DNA from: Gemmatimonadota bacterium
GTDB lineage: Bacteria; JAAXHH01
Reading direction: 5' to 3'
Assembly (NCBI GenBank): GCA_009835325.1
Contig: VXWP01000078.1
Location: 1 to 53,525 of the forward strand
DNA length: 53,525 nt
Shown here: positions 1 to 8,713 of the stretch, in pieces
Layout of the letters: each line of letters starts with the position of its first letter
Numbering within the stretch: the first letter of the stretch is position 1
Program-made: the position numbers and the translations under genes
Notes under the pieces: model-generated
What the model was told of the DNA's origin: nothing
Databases searched by the model: none
What the model saw: the letters and a program-made list of their open reading frames with translations, nothing else

Positions 1-749
1 CCCCCCTCGTGCCCGCTGTGCACGGCGGGCGGCATATCCACGTCCCGGTAACGGTCGGCGTATTCGGAAGGCGGATCGAAGGGGTCATGGGGCCCCACGA
101 AGCTGACGAAGAGGTGCCACGGGTAGTCGTCCGGCACTTCGTCGATCCATTCGGCGGCGCGGCGGCCGATGTAGGCGTCCTCGAAGGCCTCGGCGGGCAG
201 CACCGAATCGTGGGAAGCGCCTTCGATCCATCCCCGTGCCTGGCGGGCGGCGTAATCCGTCCGGAACGCGTCGAACAACCCCTGTTCCTCCAGCCAGAAG
301 CCGTAGGGTCCCCGTGGTTCATCCGCCATGCCCGCGTGCATCTTGCCCTCGCACTCCACGGGATGGGTGAATCCCCAGCCGAAGACCCGGGGCCGGTCGC
401 CGCGGCGGCCGTTGTAGGGGTCTGGCTTGGCCAGGTCCAGCTTGCCCACGCAACCGACCCGGTACCCCGCGTCCCGCAGCCGGGCGTAATAGGGCGTGAT
501 ATGCCGGGGCAGGTAGCAGTTGTTGTCGAGGCACCCCAGCCGCGCGGGCTGGAGTCCGCTGGCCAGGCCGATGCGCGCGGGGGCGCAGACCGGGGCGTTG
601 GTGATGCACTGCGTGAAACGGATCCCGCGGCTCGCCAGGCGGTCCAGGTTCGGCGTGTTCAGGAACGACGCGCCCGCGGCCGACAGGTAGTCATGGCGGT
701 GCTGGTCGTCCATGATGAAGAGCAGATTGGGGCGTTCGGATTCGGCCAT
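1..749 (-). CDS. Sulfatase (N-terminal 249 residues, runs off the window)
   Basis: Formylglycine-dependent sulfatase that hydrolyses sulfate esters. Reading the minus strand from the ATG at 749, the protein opens with a start of the type NLLFIMDDQHRHD, whose D14/D15 are the usual calcium ligands. At C55 it has the signature CAPAR, in which the Cys is converted to formylglycine by a maturase not seen in this window. The frame stays open to base 1, so the C-terminus lies outside. No signal peptide is visible, so a cytoplasmic enzyme is likely. It lies 21 bases downstream of the DUF6785 membrane protein, in the same direction and probably the same transcript. The substrate cannot be told from sequence; aryl, choline or sugar sulfates are all possible. 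Confidence 0.9.
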   Translation of the reverse strand, partial: MAESERPNLLFIMDDQHRHDYLSAAGASFLNTPNLDRLASRGIRFTQCITNAPVCAPARIGLASGLQPARLGCLDNNCYLPRHITPYYARLRDAGYRVGCVGKLDLAKPDPYNGRRGDRPRVFGWGFTHPVECEGKMHAGMADEPRGPYGFWLEEQGLFDAFRTDYAARQARGWIEGASHDSVLPAEAFEDAYIGRRAAEWIDEVPDDYPWHLFVSFVGPHDPFDPPSEYADRYRDVDMPPAVHSGHEG

Positions 750-770
750 GTCTGTGTCCTTGAATTCAAT

Positions 771-2735
771 CTAATTGATGAACGACTCGAACTGGTGCGG
801 CGCCGCCGGAAACCACAGGCTGTCCACGAGGAATGAGAGGGCCATGCCGAGGACATACCCCACCAGGATGCCGAGAAAGAGCGGCTGCGCCCTGCGGTAA
901 AGCGCTCCTCCGCCCAGGCGCAGCAGGATCACCTGGATAAGCCAGGCCAGGAAGAAGGGCAGGAACATGAACCGCACGGTATCCGCGGCCACGGCGACCA
1001 GCCCGATGGGATGAAGCGGCCACCACAGGAACAGGAACCGACCGAGGATCATCAGCATGTACAGGACGATGCCGTTCCCGAAGAAGATCAGTTCCAGGTC
1101 GGAAACGCTGCGCACGCTGCTGTTCCACGTCATGATCGTGTTGTAGAAGAAGGGCACGAGGTCGCCGGGCTTGGACAGGAGATTGTCGGCGCCGACGGCG
1201 TATCCCGCGCTGATGTAATAGTAGAGGGAAGTCACCACGCTGACGGCGAAGGCCAGGCAGATCCAGAGAAAGAGATGCCGGGTGGCCGGCGCCATCCATC
1301 GCTGCAGGTAAGCGGCATGGGACAGCCCGATCATCGTGAAAGTCCTCCAGTTCCGGGCGAAGGCGTTCGTCATGCCCAGGGCGGTGATCGTGGAGGGATC
1401 CAGGTTGTCGGCGCCGATGATGCCCGCGGTGAAGTTGTTGGCGTTCACCGGCAAGTCCATGGCGACCAGTCCGGCCTCCGCGACGATTCGGGCCATGCCG
1501 AGGTAGATGGTGAAGAGCACGGCCAGGAGGACCAGGCTGACCGGCAGGGACATGCCGATGCTGTACAGCCAGGCCAGCAGGTAGAGCAGGCCGAAGATCA
1601 AGCCGAAAACCGCCACCCGGTACGAGAAGAACTCCCCGCTGTCGTCCACCGACGGATCATTACGAAACGCCCGCCGGGCCACCGCCGCCAGGTGCCGGCG
1701 CGCCATCCAGAGTCCCCACACCACCAGGGAGATCAGGGCGCCGATCGACTGTGTGCCCACGAGGCCGGTAGGCGACATGGTCGTGGCCGCCGTAATACCA
1801 AGCATGTTCAACAGCCCCCGCTGCAGCATGGTGAACAGCAGGAAGAAGCACAGGCTGAAGAGAATCTCGGCGTTGATGAAGAAGGCGAAGCAAAGCACGA
1901 AGACGTTCAGCCGGATGGGAAGTTCCGGGATCGACGGATGGACCTGCAATTGCAACAAGTCCGGTCCCATGATGGGGACCGGGGTAACGATGTCCCAGTA
2001 GGAGGCGATGTTCCAGCACACGACGGCCAGCGACAGGCCGGCGCCGATCCGGAAGGCGGTCGTGCGGACCATGGGCGGACGGTCACGGTCCTTCCCCACG
2101 CCCATCAGGTTGAGCGCTACCTCCCCCAGGGGAAAGCGCAGCCGCTCGTGGCTGACCCACTGCTTCCTCAGGATGACCACGATGCACGCGCCCGTCCACA
2201 TCAGGGCGCCGAAACAGGACATCCACCACAACAGGGGCGAGATCCAGGCCATCCAGGGGATCTGGTAACCCGGCGCGGCACCCTCGTAAAAGACCCGTAC
2301 CGCGTCGGTCTTGCCGCTGATCACGAGCCACGTGGGAAGCGTGTCAAAGAACGTTTCCGCCCAGCGGTTCTCGGGGCTCGCATGGTAGAAGGGTCCGGTG
2401 ATGAGGGAGACCAGGTACCTGGTCATGCCCCAGTCGGGCACCATGGAACCGATTAGGCCCATGGCGAAGACCACGATCAGTTCGGACGTCGTCAGGGCGT
2501 ACCCGGGCGCCAGCCGCTTGAGCAGGACGTGGGGACCCAGGATCAGGATCAGGAAAGGGATCAGCAGCGCCGCGGGGAGATGGGCGTAGGTGGAATAGTT
2601 GTATCCGGCGTGATCGGCGGAGAACTGGCCCCAGAAGGCGACCACGGCGGAGAGCGCGAGCCCGATGACCCCGGATCGCAGCGTAATGGCCGAGCGGCCA
2701 CGGGACCGGGGTGGTTCAGGGGGCATGACGTTCAT
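771..2735 (-). CDS. DUF6785-type polytopic membrane protein
   Basis: A 654-residue integral membrane protein of unknown function. It has a short basic N-terminus (PPRSRGRS) and then more than ten hydrophobic segments, including one near residues 20-45 and a pair near 55-90. A long loop around residues 110-160 is rich in Trp and Pro. I place it in the DUF6785/DUF6784 group, remotely oligopeptide-transporter-like, from its overall look; that is recall, not a search. It starts 24 bases after the PhyH gene (2760-3587) and ends 21 bases before the sulfatase, so the three form a likely operon. A transport role for the molecule processed by its neighbours is possible but unproven. An alternative start lies three codons in (2726); neither has a strong ribosome site. 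Confidence 0.75.
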   Translation of the reverse strand: MNVMPPEPPRSRGRSAITLRSGVIGLALSAVVAFWGQFSADHAGYNYSTYAHLPAALLIPFLILILGPHVLLKRLAPGYALTTSELIVVFAMGLIGSMVPDWGMTRYLVSLITGPFYHASPENRWAETFFDTLPTWLVISGKTDAVRVFYEGAAPGYQIPWMAWISPLLWWMSCFGALMWTGACIVVILRKQWVSHERLRFPLGEVALNLMGVGKDRDRPPMVRTTAFRIGAGLSLAVVCWNIASYWDIVTPVPIMGPDLLQLQVHPSIPELPIRLNVFVLCFAFFINAEILFSLCFFLLFTMLQRGLLNMLGITAATTMSPTGLVGTQSIGALISLVVWGLWMARRHLAAVARRAFRNDPSVDDSGEFFSYRVAVFGLIFGLLYLLAWLYSIGMSLPVSLVLLAVLFTIYLGMARIVAEAGLVAMDLPVNANNFTAGIIGADNLDPSTITALGMTNAFARNWRTFTMIGLSHAAYLQRWMAPATRHLFLWICLAFAVSVVTSLYYYISAGYAVGADNLLSKPGDLVPFFYNTIMTWNSSVRSVSDLELIFFGNGIVLYMLMILGRFLFLWWPLHPIGLVAVAADTVRFMFLPFFLAWLIQVILLRLGGGALYRRAQPLFLGILVGYVLGMALSFLVDSLWFPAAPHQFESFIN

Positions 2736-2759
2736 CCGATCCGATTGCGGTACTTGAAG

Positions 2760-3587
2760 TTACCCGATCCAGGGATCCAGACGGAACAATTTGCGGCCCA
2801 GCGGGGTCAGCGCGGCCAGGGCGTCCGGACTCAGGGGCCGGTCGGGTCCGGGCGCCTGGCGGGCTTCTTCTTCTGACAGGGTCTGCAGCCGGGTGAACTG
2901 GGCGATCCTCGGCGAGGCGTTGTGGTTGGCACTGGCGGAATGCGGCATCAGGTGGTGCATGAGTACGAAGTCGCCGGCGTCCCCGGTGACCTCCATGGAC
3001 GACTTGAAATCGACGATTTTGCCCCAGCCGTCGTTGCGCTTGAGCCCGTCCGGCTCGCCCAACATGATCTCCCGAACGCGGTTCGGCGCGCCGGGCACCA
3101 CGTGTATGCCGCCACCGTTGTCTTCCACCTTGTTGAGGTAATAGCATCCGCCGATGCCGATGCCGGTGCGGAGGAATCCCTCGTTCAGTTCCTCGGGACC
3201 CTTCGGTACGGCGTCGAGGTGGAGGTTCTGGAGCCGCCCTTCCATGGCGCGGTTCCTCAAGGTAATCCCTGCCGAGCCGTCCCACACCTGGATGAATTCG
3301 GTCTCCAGGATGTCCACGGCTGCGCCGTACAGCCCCTCGTTCTGCAGCAGGGGCAGCATGGCAGGCTCAAAAAAACTGCCGTTTCCGTCCGGATTATGGG
3401 GCTTGAACCGGGCGTGGTTCGCGTGGTAATGGTCCGGGATGACCAGATCGCGTGGGATCAGGTCCAGCAGGAAACTGCGGGCACTGTCGACGACGTCGTC
3501 ATCCAGCGTGCCCTTCAGGACGAGGTAGCCATCGGACCAGAATTGCGCCAATTGCTCTTCAGAGAGGTAGCGGGGGGATGGGGTCAT
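2760..3587 (-). CDS. PhyH-family Fe(II)/2-oxoglutarate dioxygenase (paralog 1)
   Basis: A 275-residue member of the phytanoyl-CoA dioxygenase family. These are non-haem iron enzymes that use 2-oxoglutarate and O2, usually to hydroxylate a small molecule. The N-terminal helix pair typical of the family is present (EQLAQFWSDGYLVLKG). The metal triad is readable as H123-x-D125 in NLHLDAVPKG and a distal H216 in MPHSASA. R227 is well placed for the 2-oxoglutarate carboxylate. First gene of the minus-strand group followed by the DUF6785 protein and the sulfatase. All key residues are present, so it is probably active. Substrate unknown. Confidence 0.88.
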   Translation of the reverse strand: MTPSPRYLSEEQLAQFWSDGYLVLKGTLDDDVVDSARSFLLDLIPRDLVIPDHYHANHARFKPHNPDGNGSFFEPAMLPLLQNEGLYGAAVDILETEFIQVWDGSAGITLRNRAMEGRLQNLHLDAVPKGPEELNEGFLRTGIGIGGCYYLNKVEDNGGGIHVVPGAPNRVREIMLGEPDGLKRNDGWGKIVDFKSSMEVTGDAGDFVLMHHLMPHSASANHNASPRIAQFTRLQTLSEEEARQAPGPDRPLSPDALAALTPLGRKLFRLDPWIG

Positions 3588-3646
3588 GGAGATCCTGAAC
3601 GGGGCAAGTCCTTCACTGTTGATTAGATCGCAATAGAAACCTGCGC

Positions 3647-3680
3647 CAGGGAACCATCGGCCTCAGGGAACCGCCGCCTC
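3647..3680. repeat. 17-bp imperfect tandem repeat, two copies
   Basis: Copies at 3647-3663 and 3664-3680 share CAGGGAACC and a GC-rich tail. On the minus strand they lie just after, and touch, the stop codon of the PhyH gene that ends at 3679. This is one of several short tandem duplications at gene ends in this window. Confidence 0.6.
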
Positions 3681-4428
3681 ACACCGCCCAATACTTCCAC
3701 AGGTCTTCGGGAATCTCGTATCTGAAGTCATGCTCCAGGTATTTCTCGTGGTTCCAGCGGGCGAACAGGGCGAAGCGCGGCGAGGAGCTGGTGTTTTCCG
3801 AACCATTGTGCGTCAGGTAGGAGTGCCAGAGCACCACGTCGCCGGCCTTCGCGGTGAATTCCCGGCCGCCGGTGGCAGGGTTGTCGCAGAAAACATCCCA
3901 GGAGAAACCCTCGATCTCGAGAAAACTCCCGTCCACGTGCGAGGGATGCTCCAGGAAATACCGGTGGGCGGCGTGGTGGCTTCCCGGCCAGTAGATGAGG
4001 GCGCCCCCGCCGGGTTCCACGTCGTAGAGATAGGTCGTCGCGCCGATCATGAAGGGCAGCCAGCGTCCCCCGTAGGCGTCGATATGGCCCGTTTGAGGGA
4101 TCTCGAACGTCCGCTCCGGTTCGGGCCAGCGTATGATCGGTATGCCGTCGCCCGCGACGAAGTGTCCCCCGCTGAGCTGGTCGATAATCGACATCATGGA
4201 CGGATGGTGCACGAGGGCCGATTGGGGTGGATCGTATTCGTACCCGTCGAGACCGCTCGTCTCCCGGGGCCAGGTCTCGGGATCCTCCAGGCATCCATCG
4301 AGCGCCCGCCAGATCTGCCGCCGCCACGCCTCCAGGGTCTCCCCGTCGAACACGTTCTCCAGCACCAGGTAGCCGTTCAGCTTGAAGTGGGCGATCTGCT
4401 GGGCGTTCAGCGGTTGTGAATTGGTCAT
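3679..4428 (-). CDS. PhyH-family Fe(II)/2-oxoglutarate dioxygenase (paralog 2)
   Basis: A 249-residue PhyH-type dioxygenase. The usual N-terminal motif is present (AQQIAHFKLNGYLVLENVF). Iron ligands are H115-x-D117 in TGHIDAYGG and H207 in LTHNGS, with R218 for 2-oxoglutarate. I start it at the ATG at 4428 because the family motif begins right after it; the frame is open further upstream (to 4524), but that part reads as non-coding. There is no Shine-Dalgarno sequence before 4428. A promoter-like pair (4436-4464) places transcription start about one base from this ATG, so the message may be leaderless. It is diverged from the operon starting at 4648. Confidence 0.87.
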   Translation of the reverse strand: MTNSQPLNAQQIAHFKLNGYLVLENVFDGETLEAWRRQIWRALDGCLEDPETWPRETSGLDGYEYDPPQSALVHHPSMMSIIDQLSGGHFVAGDGIPIIRWPEPERTFEIPQTGHIDAYGGRWLPFMIGATTYLYDVEPGGGALIYWPGSHHAAHRYFLEHPSHVDGSFLEIEGFSWDVFCDNPATGGREFTAKAGDVVLWHSYLTHNGSENTSSSPRFALFARWNHEKYLEHDFRYEIPEDLWKYWAV

Positions 4429-4435
4429 GGGCTTG

Positions 4436-4464
4436 AAATTAAGCGGCGCGGCGGACGCTGTCAA
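4436..4464 (-). promoter_or_regulatory. Putative promoter for the 3679-4428 PhyH gene
   Basis: Minus-strand TTGACA (4464-4459), 17-bp spacer, then TAATTT (4441-4436). The -35 is perfect; the -10 matches TATAAT at only three positions but is A+T-rich. Predicted start is near 4429, abutting the ATG at 4428. Confidence 0.45.
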
Positions 4465-4517
4465 GACCCGTGGATTCAAGACTCGCACAACTTTGAATAC
4501 AGTCGGTTCGTTCCTGC

Positions 4518-4545
4518 TTGACACGAATCACGCAACCCGTATACC
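4518..4545 (+). promoter_or_regulatory. Putative sigma70-type promoter of the 4648-9874 operon
   Basis: Perfect TTGACA at 4518-4523, 16-bp spacer, TATACC at 4540-4545 (four of six consensus bases). It sits about 100 bases before the first gene at 4648, back to back with the promoter of the minus-strand PhyH gene. Confidence 0.55.
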
Positions 4546-4647
4546 ATTGCAGAAGCCAGGACGATTCCAGACAACGGTCACCCATGCTCCTCACTTGAAT
4601 CAACTGTGTTATCCGCGCCGACGACGCGGCAGAAGGGATCTTGCGAA

Positions 4648-5010
4648 ATGCAATCGGAAATCAGGCGATGGATCGCCGAGAGCAGGCGGAAACTGGAGGG
4701 GAAGGGACTGGATGACAGGGACCTGGATCGGCTGGAGGCGCTCCTATGCGGCAAGTCCCGCCCGAAGATCATGTACCTGACGGCCCGTTCGATCAATATG
4801 CGGTCCGGGATCGCCGGCTGGGCGGTTTTCGTACCGGGCGAGGGACCGGAGCTCAAGTTGCCGAGTGACGAGCCGCCTTACGAATCCGTACTGGATGCGG
4901 TTGCCGACGGTTGGCGCGTGGTGCAGTACCCAATCAATAAGCTCTACGAATACAAGGACCTCGAAAACGACTACGTGGGTTTCGATTTCATACTCGAGAA
5001 GTGGAACTGA
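4648..5010 (+). CDS. Small hypothetical protein, first gene of the PhyH/cupin operon
   Basis: A 120-residue soluble protein that I do not recognise. The ATG at 4648 follows an AGAAGGGA ribosome site; the frame extends 14 codons upstream without support. The N-terminal third is charged and probably helical (EIRRWIAESRRKLEGKG). The remainder is mixed, with Tyr- and Trp-rich stretches (NKLYEYKDLENDYVGFDFI), and there is no Cys-cluster, signal peptide or membrane segment. It ends 12 bases before the next PhyH gene and is surely co-transcribed with it. It could be a partner or regulator of the oxygenase, but nothing in the sequence shows that. Confidence 0.75.
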   Translation: MQSEIRRWIAESRRKLEGKGLDDRDLDRLEALLCGKSRPKIMYLTARSINMRSGIAGWAVFVPGEGPELKLPSDEPPYESVLDAVADGWRVVQYPINKLYEYKDLENDYVGFDFILEKWN

Positions 5011-5022
5011 GGAGGCGTTGCC

Positions 5023-5829
5023 ATGGCGGAGATCAGACCGACAATGACCGATGACGACGTGATGGATTTCGTGGCCAATGGATACGTGGTGCTCGACGAG
5101 ATGGTTGGTGCCGATTTCAACGAGCGGTGCCGCAACTTGAAACAAGGCCCCGCGAAGGAAACGGTCGGCTCGCCCGATTTCATCCGCGAAGTGCTGCTCC
5201 ATCCCCGGTTGGCCGGCGTGATCCGTTCGCTGCTCGGACCCAATTTCCTGATGCCCACGGGGGGCCATCACCATCTCATTGACCAGCCGGTCTCGGGGCA
5301 GGACTGGCATTCGGACGGTATATCCGGCCTCGGATACGAGATCAACGAACTGCAGTGCTACTATTATCCTCAGGACGTGAACATCGAAGACGGGCCGACC
5401 ATGATCCTGCCCGGTTCCCACTGCCGGGCGGTCAACCGCGACGCCCTGGCCCATTACGGCGATCTTGCCGGCCAGCTTTCGCTCGTCGTGAAGGCCGGCA
5501 CCGTGGCCATCACCCGGTACGGCATCTGGCACCGGGCCGGCCCCAAGCTCAATTACAAGCCCCGCAGCATGATCAAGTTCTCCTACTTCCGCAATTCGGA
5601 TCCGCGACAGCGTGACTGGCTGATCGAATCGGAAGAAATCCCCGCGTATCGGGATCGCCCGGCCGCGCCCTACACGAGCGGGGTGGAATCCTACCGGGAC
5701 CTGAGGCGCCGCATCCACACCTGGAACTGGCTGTGCGGGCTGAGCGAGGAAGAGTCCATGGCCCACGACAGGTGGCGGCCCGCCTACGAGACCGGCACGC
5801 AACCCGTCGAGGAAGTCGTCCTGCAGTGA
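5023..5829 (+). CDS. PhyH-family Fe(II)/2-oxoglutarate dioxygenase (paralog 3)
   Basis: A 268-residue PhyH-type enzyme behind a good GGAGG ribosome site. The iron triad is H96-x-D98 in DWHSDG and H170 in GIWHRAG, with R181 following. The cupin-like core contains the family PGSH turn (ILPGSH near residue 130). The region after residue 185 is longer and more charged than in its neighbours and may form the substrate lid. Second gene of the six-gene operon, so its product is probably processed by the downstream cupins or the enolase-family enzyme (inference). All catalytic residues are present. Confidence 0.9.
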   Translation: MAEIRPTMTDDDVMDFVANGYVVLDEMVGADFNERCRNLKQGPAKETVGSPDFIREVLLHPRLAGVIRSLLGPNFLMPTGGHHHLIDQPVSGQDWHSDGISGLGYEINELQCYYYPQDVNIEDGPTMILPGSHCRAVNRDALAHYGDLAGQLSLVVKAGTVAITRYGIWHRAGPKLNYKPRSMIKFSYFRNSDPRQRDWLIESEEIPAYRDRPAAPYTSGVESYRDLRRRIHTWNWLCGLSEEESMAHDRWRPAYETGTQPVEEVVLQ

Positions 5830-5916
5830 TCTGACCGGCACGAACCAGGTCACTTTCTGCTCGAACCCACACAGGCACTGTTTGACCAGGTCTCATGGCG
5901 AGCTGGAGCAATCCGC

Positions 5917-6738
5917 ATGCTGATCACCCACACCAGACGGGAAGAAATGCACCTAGGCGTCAGCCACGGCGGCGCGGCGGCGAGCTATTTCAATCCCGGT
6001 TTCGACGGGACGGCTTTCGCGTCTCCCTGGGGATTCATCCATTCCGTGATCTTCCCGCCGGGAAGCGGCATCGGTGAACACAGCCACACCTACGCGGAAG
6101 AGATCTTCGTCACCATCGACAACGCCATGCAGTTCACACACAATGGCCGCACGGCCGAAGTCGACGGCGGCGCCGCGGTGCCCCTGCGGTCGGGCGAGTC
6201 CCACGCCATCTACAACCACACGGACCGGGATACCTGGTTCTTCAATTTTCATTGTGTGGACACGGTCCGTGAACCGAAGCATGAGGACTTCGACGACCCG
6301 CGCAGAGTGGTCGAACTGGAGTCCACGGACCGCCTGCCCGTCGGCCGGTTCGACCGCGGCCTGCTCAGACCCCGAAGACACCACGGCGGACGCGGCGAAG
6401 TGCTGTACCGCCAGATCTGGGGAAGCCGGGATTTCCAGACCAATTTCGAATATCTCTGCCACGTCCTGCTGCCGCCCGGTACTTCTGTGGGGTACCACCG
6501 GCACGATCTCGTGGAAGAAGCCTACATGATCATGGACGGCCGGGGCCGGATCACCGTGAACGACGAGACCGTGGAAGTAGTCCGTGGGGATGCCGTTCCC
6601 AACCTGATCGGAAGTGCCCACGGTATCTACAACCATACGAACGAGGACCTCGAACTCTTCGTCGTCGGCGTGAGCCTGGAAAAGGGCAAGGTGGACGCGA
6701 CCGACCTGGGCGACGACCTGGCCGGACGAACACCATGA
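5917..6738 (+). CDS. Bicupin protein
   Basis: A 273-residue protein with two cupin domains in tandem. Domain 1 (about residues 45-110) carries a His-rich metal motif, GEHSHTYAEEIFV, with a later His in SHAIYNHT. Domain 2 (about 185-255) repeats this as GYHRHDLVEEAYM and SAHGIYNHT. The two halves look like an internal duplication. Bicupins include dioxygenases, isomerases and decarboxylases; the reaction here cannot be named. The start at 5917 has a GGAG nine bases upstream. The gene ends in an ATGA overlap with the next PhyH gene, so the two are translationally coupled. Confidence 0.85.
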   Translation: MLITHTRREEMHLGVSHGGAAASYFNPGFDGTAFASPWGFIHSVIFPPGSGIGEHSHTYAEEIFVTIDNAMQFTHNGRTAEVDGGAAVPLRSGESHAIYNHTDRDTWFFNFHCVDTVREPKHEDFDDPRRVVELESTDRLPVGRFDRGLLRPRRHHGGRGEVLYRQIWGSRDFQTNFEYLCHVLLPPGTSVGYHRHDLVEEAYMIMDGRGRITVNDETVEVVRGDAVPNLIGSAHGIYNHTNEDLELFVVGVSLEKGKVDATDLGDDLAGRTP

Positions 6739-7538
6739 CAAAGCAATCCTTTCAGGCGCACGTACTGGATCTGAAGGTCGAAGGATACACTATCCTGACG
6801 GACCAGCTTACGGCGGAGGAGTGCGCCGAGGCGCGAAAGGAACTTGAAACCCGGTACCCCGACCGGGACCGCGGCAGCTTCGAGTGGCTCTTCAACAAAG
6901 CGCGGGTCTTCGAACGGTTCTACCAGCTGCCCGACCATCTGCGGCTGATCCGACACTTCCTCGGTCCCGACGCGCTCCTCAGCGCCGTGTACGGTTCGGT
7001 GGTGTTGCCCGGAGAGGGCGGTCGCGGCCTGCATTCAGACAGCGGCATCACGGGGCACAACCGCGAGGCTTCCATGCCCGAAGCCGACGATGGGCGGCGG
7101 ATCACGAGCCACTCGATCGCCCTGAACACGATCTTCTGCCTGAGCCCCTTTACCGAGACCAACGGCGCCACCGAATTCGTCCCCGGCAGCCACCGGTACG
7201 AATACCTGAACGTGCCCGATTCGGCCTACGAAAACGCCCGGACCGCCGTGGCCCCGGAAGGATCGCTGGTGCTCTTCGACGTGAACACCTGGCACGGCAC
7301 GACGAAGAACCAGACCGACGAAACGCGATACGCGGTGCTCAGCCCCTGGCGCCGGCGCTGGACGAAGTGCGAATACGAAATGGCCCGCGTGGTGAAGCCC
7401 GACGTGCTCGAACGGGCGGGCGAGGACGGACCGGTCATCTTCGGATTCCAGGCCCAGTCCCCCTACACGGAACTCTGGCAGTGGGACCGGGAAGAAGGCG
7501 GGCCCAAACCGGAGTTCAGCCACCTGCGGCGGGACTGA
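6735..7538 (+). CDS. PhyH-family Fe(II)/2-oxoglutarate dioxygenase (paralog 4)
   Basis: A 267-residue PhyH-type enzyme. Metal ligands are H100-x-D102 in GLHSDSG and H187 in NTWHGTT, with R198 downstream. The EFVPGSH turn is near residue 150. Its ATG overlaps the stop of the bicupin gene (ATGA), which suggests the two products act together. It differs from the operon's first PhyH by a shorter C-terminus and a TWHG rather than IWHR distal motif, so it probably acts on a different intermediate or position. Intact by sequence. Confidence 0.9.
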   Translation: MTKQSFQAHVLDLKVEGYTILTDQLTAEECAEARKELETRYPDRDRGSFEWLFNKARVFERFYQLPDHLRLIRHFLGPDALLSAVYGSVVLPGEGGRGLHSDSGITGHNREASMPEADDGRRITSHSIALNTIFCLSPFTETNGATEFVPGSHRYEYLNVPDSAYENARTAVAPEGSLVLFDVNTWHGTTKNQTDETRYAVLSPWRRRWTKCEYEMARVVKPDVLERAGEDGPVIFGFQAQSPYTELWQWDREEGGPKPEFSHLRRD

Positions 7539-7578
7539 CGGTGACCCGGAGATACGTGCCGAAAGTTAAAGGATACCA

Positions 7579-8700
7579 TTGAAAATCACCGACGTTCAAG
7601 TGCACCTGGTGGAGTCCTGGCGTAAAACCAGGGACATCGGCTCGCCGTGGATCTTCGTCCAGGTCTATACCGACGAGGGTGTCGTGGGCCTGGGGGACGC
7701 CACCAACTGGCCGGGCGGTACGATCATCGCCCAATCCGTGGAGGAACTGGGCAAGCTCATCATCGGCGAGGATCCCTTCCACATCGAGTACCTGTACCAT
7801 CGCATGTACTACGCCCTGGAGCAGATCGGGCAGACCGGCGCGGTCATCGCGGCCGTCAGCGGCATCGAGATCGCCCTGTGGGACATCGTGGGCAAGGTCA
7901 CCGGACAGCCCATCTACAACCTCATCGGCGGACCATGCCGCGACCGCATCCGGTTCTACAGCCACGCGTCCAACCCGGAAGAATGCGCGGCGCTGGCTGA
8001 GAAGGGCGTTACCGCCATCAAGGCGTACTTTCCCGCCGACCCGCCGACCAACGGGGAGCGCATCGATTCGCCCCGCTCGGTCACGCTGCGGCAGGAGAAG
8101 CTGGCTCTGGATCACATGCGCCGTTGCCGCGAGGCCGTGGGCGACGAAGTGGACCTCTGCACTGACGTGGGGTGCCGGTACACCACGAGCGCCGCGATCC
8201 GCATCGGCAACCGGCTGGAGGAGATCGGCCTGCTGTTCTACGAGGAACCTGTCCACCCGGAGAACATCGACGCCCTCGCACGGGTGACCGCGTCGGTCAA
8301 CGTGCCCGTGTGCGTGGGGGAGCGCAGGTACACGCGCTTCGGCTTCCGGGACCTGATCGCCGCGCAGGCGGTGGACATGATCATGCCCGACGTGGTGCGC
8401 ACGGGCGGCATCATGGAGACCAAGAAGATCGCCGCCATGGCCGAGAGCTACTACATGCAGGTCTCGCCCCACAATCCGAACAGCGCATTGTCGACGACTG
8501 CGAGCCTGCACGTCATGGCCAACATCCCGAACGCCCTGGTCCTCGAGTTCGTGGACGAGAAATGGGACGCGCCCTGGCGCGACGACCTGCTGACCGATCC
8601 GCCGGTCGTGGAGAGCGGCTATTTCCGGCTCCCCGAGAAACCGGGGCTGGGGACGGAACTGAACATGGACGTCGTGGAGAAGTACCGGTTCAAAGGTTGA
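7579..8700 (+). CDS. Enolase-superfamily enzyme (mandelate racemase/muconate-lactonizing type)
   Basis: A 373-residue enolase-superfamily enzyme. The capping domain is residues 1-115 and the barrel follows. Mg ligands are D196, E222 and E248 (GERRYT). A D271/H298 pair (MPDVVRTGG and SPHNPN) is the His-Asp dyad typical of sugar-acid dehydratases in the mandelate racemase subgroup. K148 stands in the second-strand position. The usual His of DFHGR-type dehydratases is absent: the segment reads TDVGCRY, so the exact reaction is unclear. Such enzymes abstract the proton next to a carboxylate. Start is TTG at 7579 with AAAGGA just upstream. Fifth gene of the operon, 40 bases after the PhyH gene. 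Confidence 0.88.
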   Translation: MKITDVQVHLVESWRKTRDIGSPWIFVQVYTDEGVVGLGDATNWPGGTIIAQSVEELGKLIIGEDPFHIEYLYHRMYYALEQIGQTGAVIAAVSGIEIALWDIVGKVTGQPIYNLIGGPCRDRIRFYSHASNPEECAALAEKGVTAIKAYFPADPPTNGERIDSPRSVTLRQEKLALDHMRRCREAVGDEVDLCTDVGCRYTTSAAIRIGNRLEEIGLLFYEEPVHPENIDALARVTASVNVPVCVGERRYTRFGFRDLIAAQAVDMIMPDVVRTGGIMETKKIAAMAESYYMQVSPHNPNSALSTTASLHVMANIPNALVLEFVDEKWDAPWRDDLLTDPPVVESGYFRLPEKPGLGTELNMDVVEKYRFKG

Positions 8701-8713
8701 AGGAGCAGGCGAA

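Noticed and set aside
1011-2456. A 481-codon plus-strand frame
   Set aside because: Antisense to the DUF6785 protein; no motif, extreme His/Gln/Glu content.
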